Of a stretch of 64,000 nucleotides of DNA, positions 52,297-62,181 are shown in pieces (positions within the stretch are counted from its first letter, which is position 1; each line of letters begins with the position of its first letter). The stretch comes from Pseudomonadales bacterium (GTDB taxonomy: Bacteria; Pseudomonadota; Gammaproteobacteria; Pseudomonadales; Azotimanducaceae). The translations under genes and the position numbers were made by a program. The stretch is from assembly GCA_019090615.1 (NCBI GenBank), contig JAHRVQ010000015.1:34882-98881 (forward strand), given 5' to 3'. The notes under the pieces were generated by a model. It saw only the letters and a program-made list of their open reading frames with translations. It made no database searches and was not told the DNA's origin.

Positions 52297-54501
52297 ATGT
52301 TATTTGTTCGCAAGCGCCATAAACCTGTCAAAATTCCTGCCAAAGAAGTTGCAGAATGGAAATATACCACCTGCAATTATTGTTCTACCGGATGCTCTAT
52401 AGAAATTGGCCTAGATACAGAGGGTAAGGTTGTTACCAGCAGAGGTCATGCTGGGGCGGATGTTAATCGCGGTAAATTATGTATTAAGGGCATTCTGGAA
52501 CATGAATTATTTGACTCGCCAGGTCGTGGTAAGCAGCCCCTGATGCGTGATCATTATACCCAGTCATTTCAGAAAACTGATTGGGATACTGCGCTTGATA
52601 CAACTGCTGAACAGATAAAGCGTATTCAGCAGCAGCATGGTAGAGACAGTTTTGCTGTGGTTTCCACCGGCCAATTGCTGACGGAAGAATTTTATACCTT
52701 GGGTAAACTGGTACGAGGCTGCATTGGGACCAATAATTATGATGGCAATACCACCCTTTGTATGGCCTCTGCGGTATCAGGTTATAAACGTTCATTTGGC
52801 TCCGATGGCCCGCCTGGTTGTTATGCTGACTTCGAGGATACTGATTGTTTGATGGCCTTTGGTTCAAATTTGCCAGAACAGCACCCCATCATCTACTGGC
52901 GGCTCAAAGAAGCCATGGAAAAACGGCGCTTCCCGCTAATTGTTGTTGACCCTCGGGTCACCATGTTTGCCCAGTTTGCCGATATTCATTTGCCGATTAC
53001 ACCCGGTACAGATTGTGTGCTGATCAACGCAATGTTGCATGTTATTTTAACCGAAGGTCTCGCTGATGATGCCTATATAGAAAAACATACCAATGGCATC
53101 GAAGGCATCGAAGCGATTATTGCTGACTATGATCCGAAAACAGCCCAGCATATTTGTGGTATTGATGAAGACCGAATTAGAACTGTGGCGCGTTTATATG
53201 CCAAAGCCGGGGCTGCAATGAGCATCTGGACCATGGGTATCAATCAAAGTACACATGGTTCTGACGGCGTGGTAAATATTAATAACCTGAATTTAATCAC
53301 CGGTAATATTGGTAAGCCGGGTGGTACTAGTTTGTCCATTACTGGTCAATGTAATGCCATGGGCACTAGAGAGTGGTCTGCCTGTTCAGGCTTGCCGGGT
53401 TATCGCGCCCTGGAAAACCCGGATCACCGCAAACAGGTGGCTGATTTCTGGGGTATTGATGCGGACTTTTTTCCTGACAAACGGGGTCTGGCGCAGACAG
53501 ATATTTTCCCTGCTATTGAAACTGGGGAAATTAAGGGTTTGTGGCTGATTGCGACCAATCCGTTAACCTCCATGGCCAATCAGCCAAGGATTCGTAAAGC
53601 CTTTGAGAAGCTTGATTTCCTCGTTGTTCAGGATGTCTATGAAGACGTTGAAACCAATCAGTTTGCGAATGTCTTTTTCCCCGCGTCGGTTTGGGCCGAG
53701 AAAGAGGGTTGCCATACCAATACCGAGCGACGGGTTAATCTTGTGCGCAATGTTTTGCCTTCCTATGCAGATTCAAAACCTGATTTCTGGATATTTAAGG
53801 AAATAGCGAAACGGTTTGAAAATAGCAAGGTGATTCATTTTCCGGATACGCCTGAAGAAGCTTTTGCAGAAATGAAACAGCTGTCTAAAGGGGCCGGCAG
53901 GATACTGGATATTTCCGGTATGTCGTACGATAAAATTGAGGCTGCACGGGGGATTCAATGGCCTTATCCAGAGGGTGCTGAACTCTCGGTTGGTGAACAG
54001 GCCAGGGGAGCGGCAAGGCTCTATACTGACGGCAAGTTTCAAACCGCGGATGGTCGAGCGAATCTTATCGCGGTAAATTTTGTTAATAACAATGAAGTGC
54101 CCTGTCAGGAATTTCCCTTCTGGCTTAATAGCGGCCGAGTAGTGGAGCATTTCCATACCCGCACCCGTACTGGAAAAATCGGTAATTGTAATAAATTTAG
54201 CCCCACGCCCTATATGGAGATGAACCCTGAAGCAGCTACTTCGTTAGGCATTGAGCATCAATCCTATGTGCGGCTGGTTTCACGCCGCAGTGATGCTGTT
54301 GTCATGGTGCAGCTAACCCATCGAGTGCCGCTTAATATGGTATTTATTCCTTTTCATTATTATGACTGCGTTAATCGATTGAGTTTGGGTTTGTTAGACC
54401 CGCACTCACGCCAGCCAGCTTTTAAACAATGTTCGGTACGGATTGAGGAGATTGACCAGGAATTGGCGGCGCAAATAAATATGAAACGGAGGGCTTACTA
54501 G
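52297..54501 (+). CDS. nasA: Molybdopterin nitrate reductase, assimilatory type
   Basis: A 734-residue catalytic subunit of the DMSO-reductase superfamily, assimilatory nitrate reductase branch. An N-terminal [4Fe-4S] site CNYCSTGC ... GKLCIKG is followed by molybdenum-cofactor segments, with the likely Mo-ligand Cys in TTLCMASAVSGYKRSFGSDGP, then QHPIIYWR, MGINQSTHG, TGQCNAMGTREW and SGRVVEHFHTRTRTGK. No Tat signal is present, so it works in the cytoplasm. No C-terminal [2Fe-2S] domain is seen, consistent with electrons coming from the next gene product. It is divergent from nirBD. Confidence 0.9.
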   Translation: MLFVRKRHKPVKIPAKEVAEWKYTTCNYCSTGCSIEIGLDTEGKVVTSRGHAGADVNRGKLCIKGILEHELFDSPGRGKQPLMRDHYTQSFQKTDWDTALDTTAEQIKRIQQQHGRDSFAVVSTGQLLTEEFYTLGKLVRGCIGTNNYDGNTTLCMASAVSGYKRSFGSDGPPGCYADFEDTDCLMAFGSNLPEQHPIIYWRLKEAMEKRRFPLIVVDPRVTMFAQFADIHLPITPGTDCVLINAMLHVILTEGLADDAYIEKHTNGIEGIEAIIADYDPKTAQHICGIDEDRIRTVARLYAKAGAAMSIWTMGINQSTHGSDGVVNINNLNLITGNIGKPGGTSLSITGQCNAMGTREWSACSGLPGYRALENPDHRKQVADFWGIDADFFPDKRGLAQTDIFPAIETGEIKGLWLIATNPLTSMANQPRIRKAFEKLDFLVVQDVYEDVETNQFANVFFPASVWAEKEGCHTNTERRVNLVRNVLPSYADSKPDFWIFKEIAKRFENSKVIHFPDTPEEAFAEMKQLSKGAGRILDISGMSYDKIEAARGIQWPYPEGAELSVGEQARGAARLYTDGKFQTADGRANLIAVNFVNNNEVPCQEFPFWLNSGRVVEHFHTRTRTGKIGNCNKFSPTPYMEMNPEAATSLGIEHQSYVRLVSRRSDAVVMVQLTHRVPLNMVFIPFHYYDCVNRLSLGLLDPHSRQPAFKQCSVRIEEIDQELAAQINMKRRAY

Positions 54502-56445
54502 ATGGCTGCGGCAAATAAACCATCGGATAGTTTGGCAGGTTCAGTGGATAAACCCAGTCTGTGGGATGTGCGCACTGAAGAACAGGAGTATGCGTTTTTA
54601 CCCGATGTGGATATCCAGGATGATAACCTCTATGGGCAGAAGATTGACCTAATAGAACTGACTCGGCAGAGTGCACCTGTCGGCAGGGCGATTAATATTA
54701 ATGGCAATGAGACGGTTGGCGATAATAAGAACCGCAATAAACAGCACGGTTTTTATTTTACCGCAGATAATTGTATCGGCTGTCATGCCTGTGAATCGGC
54801 CTGTGCGGAAAAAAATGATACGCCCTCACATCTGGCGTTTCGTTCGGTGGGTTATGTTGAAGGCGGTAGTTATCCTGATTATTTGCGCCTAAATATATCT
54901 ATGGCCTGCAATCATTGTGACGATCCGGTGTGCCTTAAAGGTTGTCCAACGGGTGCCTATACCAAGCTGGCGGAATACGGTGCAGTATTACAGGATCCAG
55001 ATACCTGTTTTGGCTGTGGTTACTGTACCTGGGTTTGCCCTTATAACGCGCCGCAGTTAGATCCAGTAAAGGGTGAAGTATCAAAATGTAATATGTGCGT
55101 TGACCGACTGGAAGTAGGTTTAAAGCCGGCCTGTGTTTCTGCCTGTTTAGGTAATGCGCTTGATTTTGGTGTTATCGAAAATGTGCCGGATAAACGCTTC
55201 CAGGCGGAGACAAGTATTCCAGGGTTTCCTGATCCGAGCATAACCCATCCCAATATTCGTTTTCAGCAGGTGACGCAATTACCTGATGAGATGCAGCGCA
55301 CAGACAGTGCGCCGGTTAAGTATCAAAAAGTTGCTGACGGTGCATTCAAACCTGCCATCGACAAAAAACAGGGCACAAAAAAATCCTGGAACCTGGGCCG
55401 ACTAAATTCACATGAAAACCCACTGGTGATTTTTACTCTGGCGACCCAGGCCTCTATTGGTGCATTTGTTATCGCCTTTTTATCGGTGCAGTTTGAATTG
55501 CCGGGATTTTTAAGTTTTGCTGAGTCGTGGTTGTATCCGGCTTTGATGCTGGTGGCTTTCCTGTTTGTTTCTCTGGGGCTGTTTATGTCGACCATGCACC
55601 TGGGGAAACCTTTGCGGTTTTATCGGGGCTTCAATAATCTTCGTTATAGCCCCGTGTGTCGTGAGGGGCTGGGCATTGCCGTGTATATGGCGATGTTAGG
55701 TTTGCATTTATTATGTAGTGGTTTAATTAATGCGGATATCCAGGCGTTGATGAGCTGGGCGGGGATTTCTATTGCTGGCTATGTCAATACGCAATTGTTA
55801 GCCCAGTTGGCGGCAATTTTTGGCTTGTTGGCAATACCGAGCGCTTTGTTGGGGTTATATTATATGAACCGTTGTTATCGCATTAAGGCGCGGCCGTTTT
55901 GGGATCATTGGCAAGTAGTGACCAGCTTTTTTGGTAACACCGCTTCTTTGGGTGCAATGTTGGCCGGTCTGATGGTGCTGCCAACTGTGTTAGATTCGCC
56001 GGTTCAGTTAACCGCCATGTTACTTATGACGGGTACACTGCTGGTTGTTGGGCTGTTATCAGAAGCGTTAGGTTTGTTTTTTCATCGCCGAGATTTATAT
56101 CAGGCAGACAATGAAGGCGGCGTGGCTTTTTATATTCAGACATCCACCTTTGGAAAAACCTATGATTTAAGAAATTGCCTGTTGGCTCTGGCGGTGATTC
56201 TGGGTGTTGTTGGTATATATCGGCTTAATCATGATTTGCTGGATGGTGCACTGCTGATTGGGTTTGTTGTTGCACTGATGGGGCTGGTTAGTAGTGTGAT
56301 TGGCAGGGCGCTGTTTTATATTCTGGTGGTGCCTACCACCATGCCAGGTGCGTTTTTCTGGAAAAACAAAGGTTTTGAGCAACATGCCCGCGATATTGGT
56401 TTAGCAGATTTGCCCCAGGCAGGTGTTGCGCCCAACGGACATTAG
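54502..56445 (+). CDS. Fused DmsB-like ferredoxin / DmsC-like membrane anchor
   Basis: A 647-residue fusion. Residues about 85-250 carry four [4Fe-4S] cluster motifs (CIGCHACESAC, CNHCDDPVCLKGC, CFGCGYCTWVC, CNMCVDRL ... CVSAC), as in DmsB/NrfC. Residues about 310-640 form eight or more membrane spans of the DmsC quinol-oxidising anchor (MHLGKPLRFYRGFNNLRYSPVCREGLGI). It starts at the base after the nasA stop, with GGAGGG nine bases upstream. It would oxidise membrane quinol and feed cytoplasmic NasA. In DMSO reductase these two parts are separate genes, so the fusion is notable. Confidence 0.88.
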   Translation: MAAANKPSDSLAGSVDKPSLWDVRTEEQEYAFLPDVDIQDDNLYGQKIDLIELTRQSAPVGRAININGNETVGDNKNRNKQHGFYFTADNCIGCHACESACAEKNDTPSHLAFRSVGYVEGGSYPDYLRLNISMACNHCDDPVCLKGCPTGAYTKLAEYGAVLQDPDTCFGCGYCTWVCPYNAPQLDPVKGEVSKCNMCVDRLEVGLKPACVSACLGNALDFGVIENVPDKRFQAETSIPGFPDPSITHPNIRFQQVTQLPDEMQRTDSAPVKYQKVADGAFKPAIDKKQGTKKSWNLGRLNSHENPLVIFTLATQASIGAFVIAFLSVQFELPGFLSFAESWLYPALMLVAFLFVSLGLFMSTMHLGKPLRFYRGFNNLRYSPVCREGLGIAVYMAMLGLHLLCSGLINADIQALMSWAGISIAGYVNTQLLAQLAAIFGLLAIPSALLGLYYMNRCYRIKARPFWDHWQVVTSFFGNTASLGAMLAGLMVLPTVLDSPVQLTAMLLMTGTLLVVGLLSEALGLFFHRRDLYQADNEGGVAFYIQTSTFGKTYDLRNCLLALAVILGVVGIYRLNHDLLDGALLIGFVVALMGLVSSVIGRALFYILVVPTTMPGAFFWKNKGFEQHARDIGLADLPQAGVAPNGH

Positions 56446-56503
56446 TATGGATGGGGCTGCTGCTTACCCAGCGTTGGTTAAGTATTCTGGTTAAATGTTC
56501 TGA

Positions 56504-57856
56504 TTAAATCTGTTGCCTGAATGGGTTCATCAGGCCTTGCATAAATTCAGGGTTTTGATGGCAAAGGTAGGTGCCTGCAGCAATATTTGATAAGGCTAAA
56601 ATTTGAAAAAACTCAGCCATGGACATTTCTATCTTGCCCAGCAGTAGCAGGCCAAACCCTGCTGCGGCCACCATAAACAAAGAATTAATGATGTTATTTG
56701 AGGCGATAACCTGAGAAAGGTAGTTTGGTTCTGCCCGTTGCTGCACCAGCGTATAAAGCGGGACGATATATAGTCCACCAAATAAGCCAATGAGCATAAT
56801 GTCCAGCAATACGTGAAGTCCCTGGAGTTGATTTAAAAAGTTGCTAATGCTCAGTGGTATGGCTGGATTAACAGTTGGGCTGACAGGGGTATAGGCAAAG
56901 GACAGGTCCAGGCCAAATGTCATTAATCCCAGGCAGGCAACGGGCACCAGGCCGAGTTCAAGTTTCTTAGCGCATAATCTGGCACAGAGCAAAGAGCCAA
57001 TTGCAATGCCAATAGAGAAGACTGCCAGTAATAAGCTAACTACCGCTGCTTCGGCCTGTAAATGTGTTTTACAGAAGTTTGGGAATTGGGTCAGATAAGA
57101 TACGCCGATGAACCAGAACCATGAAATGCCAATAATTGCGATAAAAACTGATTTATCTTCTCTGGCATACTGAATGCACTTCAGGCTTTGCTGGAATAGA
57201 TTCCAGTTGATTTGCAAGGTCGGATTGGGTGGTTGGGCCGGAGGAATCTTTAAGCTTGCAACCCAGCCTAAGACCGCAAATAAGATGATGGCGAAGGGGA
57301 TCAATAGGTGTTCAGCTGAGCTCTGACTGGCCAGTGCAGCGAGTGTACCTAGCAAAATTGACACAAAAGTCCCCATTTCAATCAGGGCGTTGGCTTGCAC
57401 TAATTTCTGCGGTTCGATATGTTGCGGGATAATGCTGTATTTAATGGGGCCAAAAAAACTTGATTGACTACCTAAAAGGAATAACAAAAATAACAAACTG
57501 GTTAGGGATTGCTGCCAGAAGGCAAAAGCGCCGCCAGTCATCAGGCCAATTTCAATCAGCTTGATGATTCTAATCAGGCGGCTTTTTTCATATTTATCAG
57601 CCAGTTGACCTGCCAGGGCAGAGAATAGAAAAAAAGGTAGAATAAACAGTAACGCTGCCAGATTGACCAGTTGATTGATTGTGCCCTGATCAAGATGAAG
57701 TAACTGGAAGGTAATCATTAAAATTAGCGAATTTTTATATAGGTTGTCGTTAAAGGCACCCAAAAACTGCGTGAAGAAAAATGGCCTGAACCTGAGACTT
57801 CGAAATAAACTGAAGGGCGAGTGGTTGGCAGGTTTAGACTGGCTGGAGACGGGCAT
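56504..57856 (-). CDS. MFS transporter, LplT/lysophospholipid-type
   Basis: A 450-residue major-facilitator protein with about twelve spans. FFFTQFLGAFNDNLYKNSLILMITF and GQLADKYEKSRLIRIIKLIEIG are the LplT-like signatures, and GPIKYSIIPQHIEPQKLVQANALIEMGTFVSILLG is typical. LplT flips lysophospholipid across the inner membrane, usually with a fused acyltransferase Aas; none is seen here. Sits convergent to the nas operon. Confidence 0.85.
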   Translation of the reverse strand: MPVSSQSKPANHSPFSLFRSLRFRPFFFTQFLGAFNDNLYKNSLILMITFQLLHLDQGTINQLVNLAALLFILPFFLFSALAGQLADKYEKSRLIRIIKLIEIGLMTGGAFAFWQQSLTSLLFLLFLLGSQSSFFGPIKYSIIPQHIEPQKLVQANALIEMGTFVSILLGTLAALASQSSAEHLLIPFAIILFAVLGWVASLKIPPAQPPNPTLQINWNLFQQSLKCIQYAREDKSVFIAIIGISWFWFIGVSYLTQFPNFCKTHLQAEAAVVSLLLAVFSIGIAIGSLLCARLCAKKLELGLVPVACLGLMTFGLDLSFAYTPVSPTVNPAIPLSISNFLNQLQGLHVLLDIMLIGLFGGLYIVPLYTLVQQRAEPNYLSQVIASNNIINSLFMVAAAGFGLLLLGKIEMSMAEFFQILALSNIAAGTYLCHQNPEFMQGLMNPFRQQI

Positions 57857-58255
57857 TGATTAGACCTACTATTGAATGAAGTTATTTTATTATTATTTGT
57901 CAGTCCAGCTACTCTTACGGTGTCTTGATAAGCTGTTTGTTCGGTTGTTAAGGCTGATTCAGAGATTAGCTCAAGCAGCCAATTGAAATGAAGATGCTAA
58001 TAGATGGCAATGTTATGGGGGACACTTGTATTATGCTTTAACGGTTATATTGCACCATGATGCTGGGAATTTTTATCGATCTTAACATTGACTTCAACAT
58101 TGACTTCAACATTGACTTCAAGATTGAGCTCAAAATCGGCCTCCATGTATGTTATGACCTGTTTTGACATGATTGTTTCAACATGATTGTTTTAGCGGAA
58201 AGTTATTCGACCAACTGATCTAGACTATTAATTTAATGCCTAATATTGATACGAA
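57857..58255. other. 399-bp spacer upstream of cyoE
   Basis: No gene is recognised. It includes the 12-bp tandem repeat at 58084-58131, which repeats a TTGACT -35-like string several times ahead of cyoE. Confidence 0.5.
58084..58131. repeat. 12-bp tandem repeat, four units
   Basis: Units of AACATTGACTTC repeat in tandem (last unit altered) about 125 bp before cyoE. Each unit contains TTGACT, a -35-like hexamer. Confidence 0.9.
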
Positions 58256-59146
58256 ATGAAAACTGGTGTTGGTGAAACTCAATCCAGAGTGAATTGGGCC
58301 GGATATATGGCTCTGGCCAAGCCACGTTTGAGTGTTTTAAGTACCCTGTCCTGTACCGTGGCCTATTTACTGGCGATTGTGAACTGGCAGTGGCTGGAGT
58401 TTATCTGGTTAGTTCTGGGTACCCAGTTATGTGCAGCCGGTGCGCTAGCACTCAATCAGTGTTGGGAGCATCAAAGTGATGCGAAAATGGAACGGACCCG
58501 TGGCCGTCCAATTCCGGCCGGGATCTTAACTGCAGGGCAAGCCTGGGTATTTGGCCTTGGTTGTGCATTGGCCGGGCTGTTATTGCTGTATTTTGGTACA
58601 AATGCGATGGCCGCTGGGTTAGGCGCGTTGACTATCATCACCTATGTCCTGATTTATACCCCCTTAAAACGTATCACCCGTTGGGCCACAGAGTTTGGCA
58701 CCTTGCCAGGCGCATTGCCGCCATTAATGGGTTGGTCAGCAGCAACGGGTGATCTACCCGGCATGGCCTGGTTGTTGTTTTTGATTGTGGTTTTTTGGCA
58801 ATTACCGCATTTTATGGCCATTGCCTGGTTGTATCGGCATGAATACGCGCAGGCCAATTTTCCTATGTTGCCGGGTATCGATTCAGCAGGGCATCGGACC
58901 GCGCGATGGGCAATGGTTAATGCCTGTATCCTGGCTTCAATTAACTTGTTGGCAGTGATTTTTGGTTATTGCGGTTGGTTCTATTTGATGGTCGTGATGG
59001 CGTTAAGTACGGATCAGCTAATCAGGTGTTTTCAGTTTATGCAACAGGAGGATAAGGATGTAGCGGCCCGTGCGTTGTTTTTTTCTACCCTGTATTATCT
59101 GCCAATTATTTATGCTGCTCTGCTTATTGAACATTGGTTTATTTAA
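58256..59146 (+). CDS. cyoE: Protoheme IX farnesyltransferase (heme O synthase)
   Basis: A 296-residue UbiA-superfamily enzyme with about eight spans. It adds farnesyl to heme B to make heme O for a bo3- or aa3-type oxidase. Seen: ALNQCWEHQSDAKMERTRGRPIPAG, the Asn-x3-Glu-x2-Asp-x2-Met-x-Arg-Thr motif; YTPLKRITRWATEFGTLPGALPPLMGWSAATG; and LPHFMAIAWLYRHEYAQANFPMLP. No oxidase subunit genes are adjacent. A short tandem duplication overlaps the stop. Confidence 0.95.
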   Translation: MKTGVGETQSRVNWAGYMALAKPRLSVLSTLSCTVAYLLAIVNWQWLEFIWLVLGTQLCAAGALALNQCWEHQSDAKMERTRGRPIPAGILTAGQAWVFGLGCALAGLLLLYFGTNAMAAGLGALTIITYVLIYTPLKRITRWATEFGTLPGALPPLMGWSAATGDLPGMAWLLFLIVVFWQLPHFMAIAWLYRHEYAQANFPMLPGIDSAGHRTARWAMVNACILASINLLAVIFGYCGWFYLMVVMALSTDQLIRCFQFMQQEDKDVAARALFFSTLYYLPIIYAALLIEHWFI

Positions 59147-59163
59147 GCCGGTTTATTTAAGCC
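59136..59163. repeat. 14-bp tandem duplication across the cyoE stop
   Basis: GGTTTATTTAAGCC occurs twice in tandem and includes the TAA of cyoE. Another 12-bp duplication, GGCACTTGCGAT, lies at 59239-59262. Confidence 0.8.
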
Positions 59164-59332
59164 GGTTATTTTTAATTTTTGGTATCTTTGTTTTTCACCC
59201 GATAGCATTTACCTGTCCTGAATTAAGTTAGTTGGTCTGGCACTTGCGATGGCACTTGCGATGGTTGAATTAGATCAAGTCTTAAACCAGGGGGCACGAA
59301 TTATAAATTTAATAGCGGCCTCGGTATTGAGA

Positions 59333-59358
59333 CGGTCATGGGTTTAAGCGCATGACCG
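59333..59358. terminator. Hairpin downstream of the CaiB-type gene
   Basis: CGGTCATG and CATGACCG arms with a ten-base loop lie 26 bp beyond the stop of the minus-strand CoA-transferase. Confidence 0.5.
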
Positions 59359-59383
59359 GCTAATGGTTGCGGGCTGCCTCGCT

Positions 59384-60613
59384 TTATTCAGCGCTGGCAG
59401 CAGCGATAACCTGGTTTTTTTCCAGGGTGTTTATTTCTTCTGCAGACAAACCCATATCGAGTAGTATCTGCATATTATCTTCGCCAAAACGGGGTGCGGT
59501 ACGGTTTATCTGAGCTGGAGTACGGCTCATTTTGATCGCAAACCCCTGGCCCCTAAAACCATTTTTATCAATTAACATCTCCCGTGCCTGGGCCTGTTTA
59601 TGTTGCATGGCTGCAGGTACATCTAGCACTGGTGCGGCAGGCACACCTCCCTCAAGTAGTTTTTCAGCCAATAATTCTGATGGGTAGTGCTTGATCCTGT
59701 CAGCCAGAGCAAGATTGAGGGCGGTTTTGTTTTCTACTCGCGCCGCGGGAGTTCGGAATCTTGCATCGCTGGCAAGCTCGGGGCACTCAAGCAGGCCACA
59801 TAACTGCTTAAATTGATGATCCTTCAGCACCAGCAGGGTGAGATGGCCGTCCTGGGTTTTAAACAGTCCGCCTGGTGCTATGCCAGGATATTCGTTGCCG
59901 ACTCTGCTGGGTATATGGTCATCACCGCCGCCCAGCCAGTGGCTGACGTATTGCTGTTGAAAAATTTGTGTACAATCAACCAGTGCCAGGTCGACAAATT
60001 GGCCCAGTCCGGATTGATGTCTGGCCTGTAATGCCATAAGAATGCCGATGGTGGCATGTAAACCCGTGGATACGTCTGTGAGATAAAAAGCGCAGCGGGT
60101 AGGTTCGCCATCGACTTCGCCATTCAGGCTCATCAGGCCGCCATAGGCCTGGCCTACTGGATCGTAACCTGGGAATTTGGCAAAAGGCCCGGTCCGGCCA
60201 AAGCCACTAATTGCACAATGGATTAATGCGGGGAATTTTTCTTTCAGGGTTTGCTCATAACCCAGGTCCCATTTTTCCAGTGAACCGGTTTTAGTGTTTT
60301 CAAGCAATACATCGGCGTCTTCTAATAGCTTTAAAAATACTTCGCGGCCTTCCGGTTTGGCAATGTCAATGGCAATACTGCGCTTATTGCGATTGACATG
60401 CATAAAATGCCAGCTAACGGTGGGTTTATGCATCGGGCCGATGCCGCGGGTCATATCTCCATCGGTTAAAGGTGACTCAAGCTTAATAACGTCAGCACCA
60501 AAATCTCCCAACATCTGGCCGCAAAAAGGGCCGGCTAAATTGGTTGTCATATCGATGACACGCAAGCCCTGCAGGGCTTGATCGGATAGTTCTGGTTTTG
60601 GCGTCGCGTTCAT
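59384..60613 (-). CDS. CaiB/BaiF-type (family III) CoA-transferase
   Basis: A 409-residue family III CoA-transferase moving CoA between carboxylic acids. Seen: RVIDMTTNLAGPFCGQMLGDFGADVIKLE, DMTRGIGP, YDPVGQAYGGLMSLNG, and the catalytic Asp in LTDVSTGLHA; GLGQFVDLALVDC follows. No dehydratase or ligase is beside it. The substrate is unknown; bile-acid, carnitine, formate and racemase types share the fold. Confidence 0.92.
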   Translation of the reverse strand: MNATPKPELSDQALQGLRVIDMTTNLAGPFCGQMLGDFGADVIKLESPLTDGDMTRGIGPMHKPTVSWHFMHVNRNKRSIAIDIAKPEGREVFLKLLEDADVLLENTKTGSLEKWDLGYEQTLKEKFPALIHCAISGFGRTGPFAKFPGYDPVGQAYGGLMSLNGEVDGEPTRCAFYLTDVSTGLHATIGILMALQARHQSGLGQFVDLALVDCTQIFQQQYVSHWLGGGDDHIPSRVGNEYPGIAPGGLFKTQDGHLTLLVLKDHQFKQLCGLLECPELASDARFRTPAARVENKTALNLALADRIKHYPSELLAEKLLEGGVPAAPVLDVPAAMQHKQAQAREMLIDKNGFRGQGFAIKMSRTPAQINRTAPRFGEDNMQILLDMGLSAEEINTLEKNQVIAAASAE

Positions 60614-60676
60614 AATGGCTAACAGGCTATGGATTAGCCGGTTAGCTTAGCAGATTTAGCAAAAGCTATTTTTGAC

Positions 60677-61642
60677 TTAGGCTATATTGATCAAATAGTC
60701 ACTGATCTGTGCTTCTTTACCCAGGTTTGCATAGTCGCCGGCAGCGCGCGCCTGTCTGAACTGACGCCAGCTAAGGGGTTTATATAATGCATCGGGTGCT
60801 TGAGTCGAGGCATTTTTTAGCGGCTGGCAGATGCAGTCAAGTTCAGGGTTGAAAAAAAATGCGGCGCTGTATCTGGGTTGGTTGGTGGCTGCAATGACAC
60901 GATGCAATGGTGCTGTATAGCGATTGTTAGACCAAACCTGTAGCAGGTCACCAAGGTTGATAATCAGGCTGTCGGGGCGCGGTTTGACCAGCTGCCAGGT
61001 AGACTCGGCAAAAACCTGAAGCGCAAAATTATCATCTTGCGCCAATAGAGTTAAGGCGCCGGCATCGGTATGTTCTGAAATACCAAAATGCCCGTTTGGG
61101 TCTTTGTTGTTTGGAGAATTGACGATACTTGGGTCAGCAGGGTGTTCGCATAGGGGATAATAGTTCAGCCTGAGAAAGCTGCTGTTGCAAGGCTTAAAAT
61201 ACCGAGTGAGCGCATCAGGCTGTTGTCCCAACGATTCACATATGCGCGCCAGCAATGCCAGAGCTAGTTTTTCACATTGATCAAACCAGGCTTGCATGGT
61301 GGATTGGAAGTCGACTAGTTCAGTAGGCCATTGGCTGGTGCCTGCATAGTTTTCGTTATCTCGGTTGATACCAAAATCAAGGATTTGTTTCCAGTCCAGT
61401 TTGTTTTTGGTCAGCTCCTGATCGAAAAACCCCCAGGGATTGGTTGCTGTCCGGCTGAGTTGGCGCTTGTTTTCGATAGGAAGATCAAAAAAGGCCTGCA
61501 TTGATTCGGCCAGGGCTGGGCGTTGTTCGAGCCCATGGTTAATCAGCTCAAAAAAGCCCAGCTGCTCGCAAGCCTGAGACAATGCGGTGGATGAGCCGGA
61601 TTTGAGGTCGTGCCAGTCCAGAATGGGTATTGTGAATGCCAT
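60677..61642 (-). CDS. Isopenicillin-N-synthase-like 2OG-Fe(II) oxygenase
   Basis: A 321-residue non-heme iron oxygenase of the IPNS/flavanone-hydroxylase family. ACEQLGFFELINHG opens the fold; GISEHTDAGALTLLAQD holds His-x-Asp, TAPLHRVIA the distal His, and PRYSAAFFF the Arg-x-Ser that binds 2-oxoglutarate. Bacterial members act on small molecules; the substrate is unknown. A short dead zone with transposase remnants follows upstream. Confidence 0.88.
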   Translation of the reverse strand: MAFTIPILDWHDLKSGSSTALSQACEQLGFFELINHGLEQRPALAESMQAFFDLPIENKRQLSRTATNPWGFFDQELTKNKLDWKQILDFGINRDNENYAGTSQWPTELVDFQSTMQAWFDQCEKLALALLARICESLGQQPDALTRYFKPCNSSFLRLNYYPLCEHPADPSIVNSPNNKDPNGHFGISEHTDAGALTLLAQDDNFALQVFAESTWQLVKPRPDSLIINLGDLLQVWSNNRYTAPLHRVIAATNQPRYSAAFFFNPELDCICQPLKNASTQAPDALYKPLSWRQFRQARAAGDYANLGKEAQISDYLINIA

Positions 61643-61719
61643 AAATTAATGATAACCCATTATAAATGGGTCTGCTGCCCCCGCAATCCATAGCAATGAT
61701 GGGGTTGTCAAAATGTTTC

Positions 61720-61750
61720 TGGGGTCGGAGCAAAGTGCCAGAGTAAATCG
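61720..61750 (+). repeat. REP-like element, forward copy
   Basis: GGGGTCGGAGCAAAGTGCC followed by AGAGTAAA. The same sequence in reverse occurs at 62297-62324 and 62342-62369, so inverted copies flank the transposase pseudogene. Confidence 0.75.
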
Positions 61751-61752
61751 CA

Positions 61753-62181
61753 TCAATTATCGGTCGAAACAAGCAGGCCCCGGGTTATATCTTCAAACTG
61801 TTGTCTAAATTTCTCAGCACCTAAAATCAGCCCCCCTCTCAACCTGTAGAATGGGTACAATGGCGGATCTTTGCAACAAACTCTATGCCGATCGATGCAC
61901 CAATAAGTTGTCGATAGTTTATTAATTAAAACGACGCACATACAACCTGCCCAGAAACTGCATGAGTTTTGATACTGCCTGATCATGTTGAGGGGTCAGC
62001 AGCAGATGAACATGGTTCGGCCTAAAACCCAACCATGGAGATGGATTTCAAATCTTTCAACGCCCTCTGCCAACCAGTGCACGTAGGCAGCCATATCAGC
62101 CTCAGATGTGAAGCAAATTTGACGGTTAATGCCACGTTGTATCAGATACCCTGCCAGGCACAATCTACGTCGCCTGGGCAT
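61753..62181 (-). pseudogene. RAYT/Y1-type (IS200-like) transposase, frameshifted
   Basis: The fragment MPRRRRLCLAGYLIQRGINR with YVHWLAEGVERFEIHLHGWVL matches REP-associated tyrosine transposases. After HGWVL the frame breaks; NHVHLLLTPQHDQAVSKLMQ and FLGRLYVRRFN continue in another frame, followed by the usual C-terminal EKFRQQFEDITRG tail. At least one frameshift and a probable deletion make it inactive. It is flanked by inverted REP-like elements. Confidence 0.8.
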
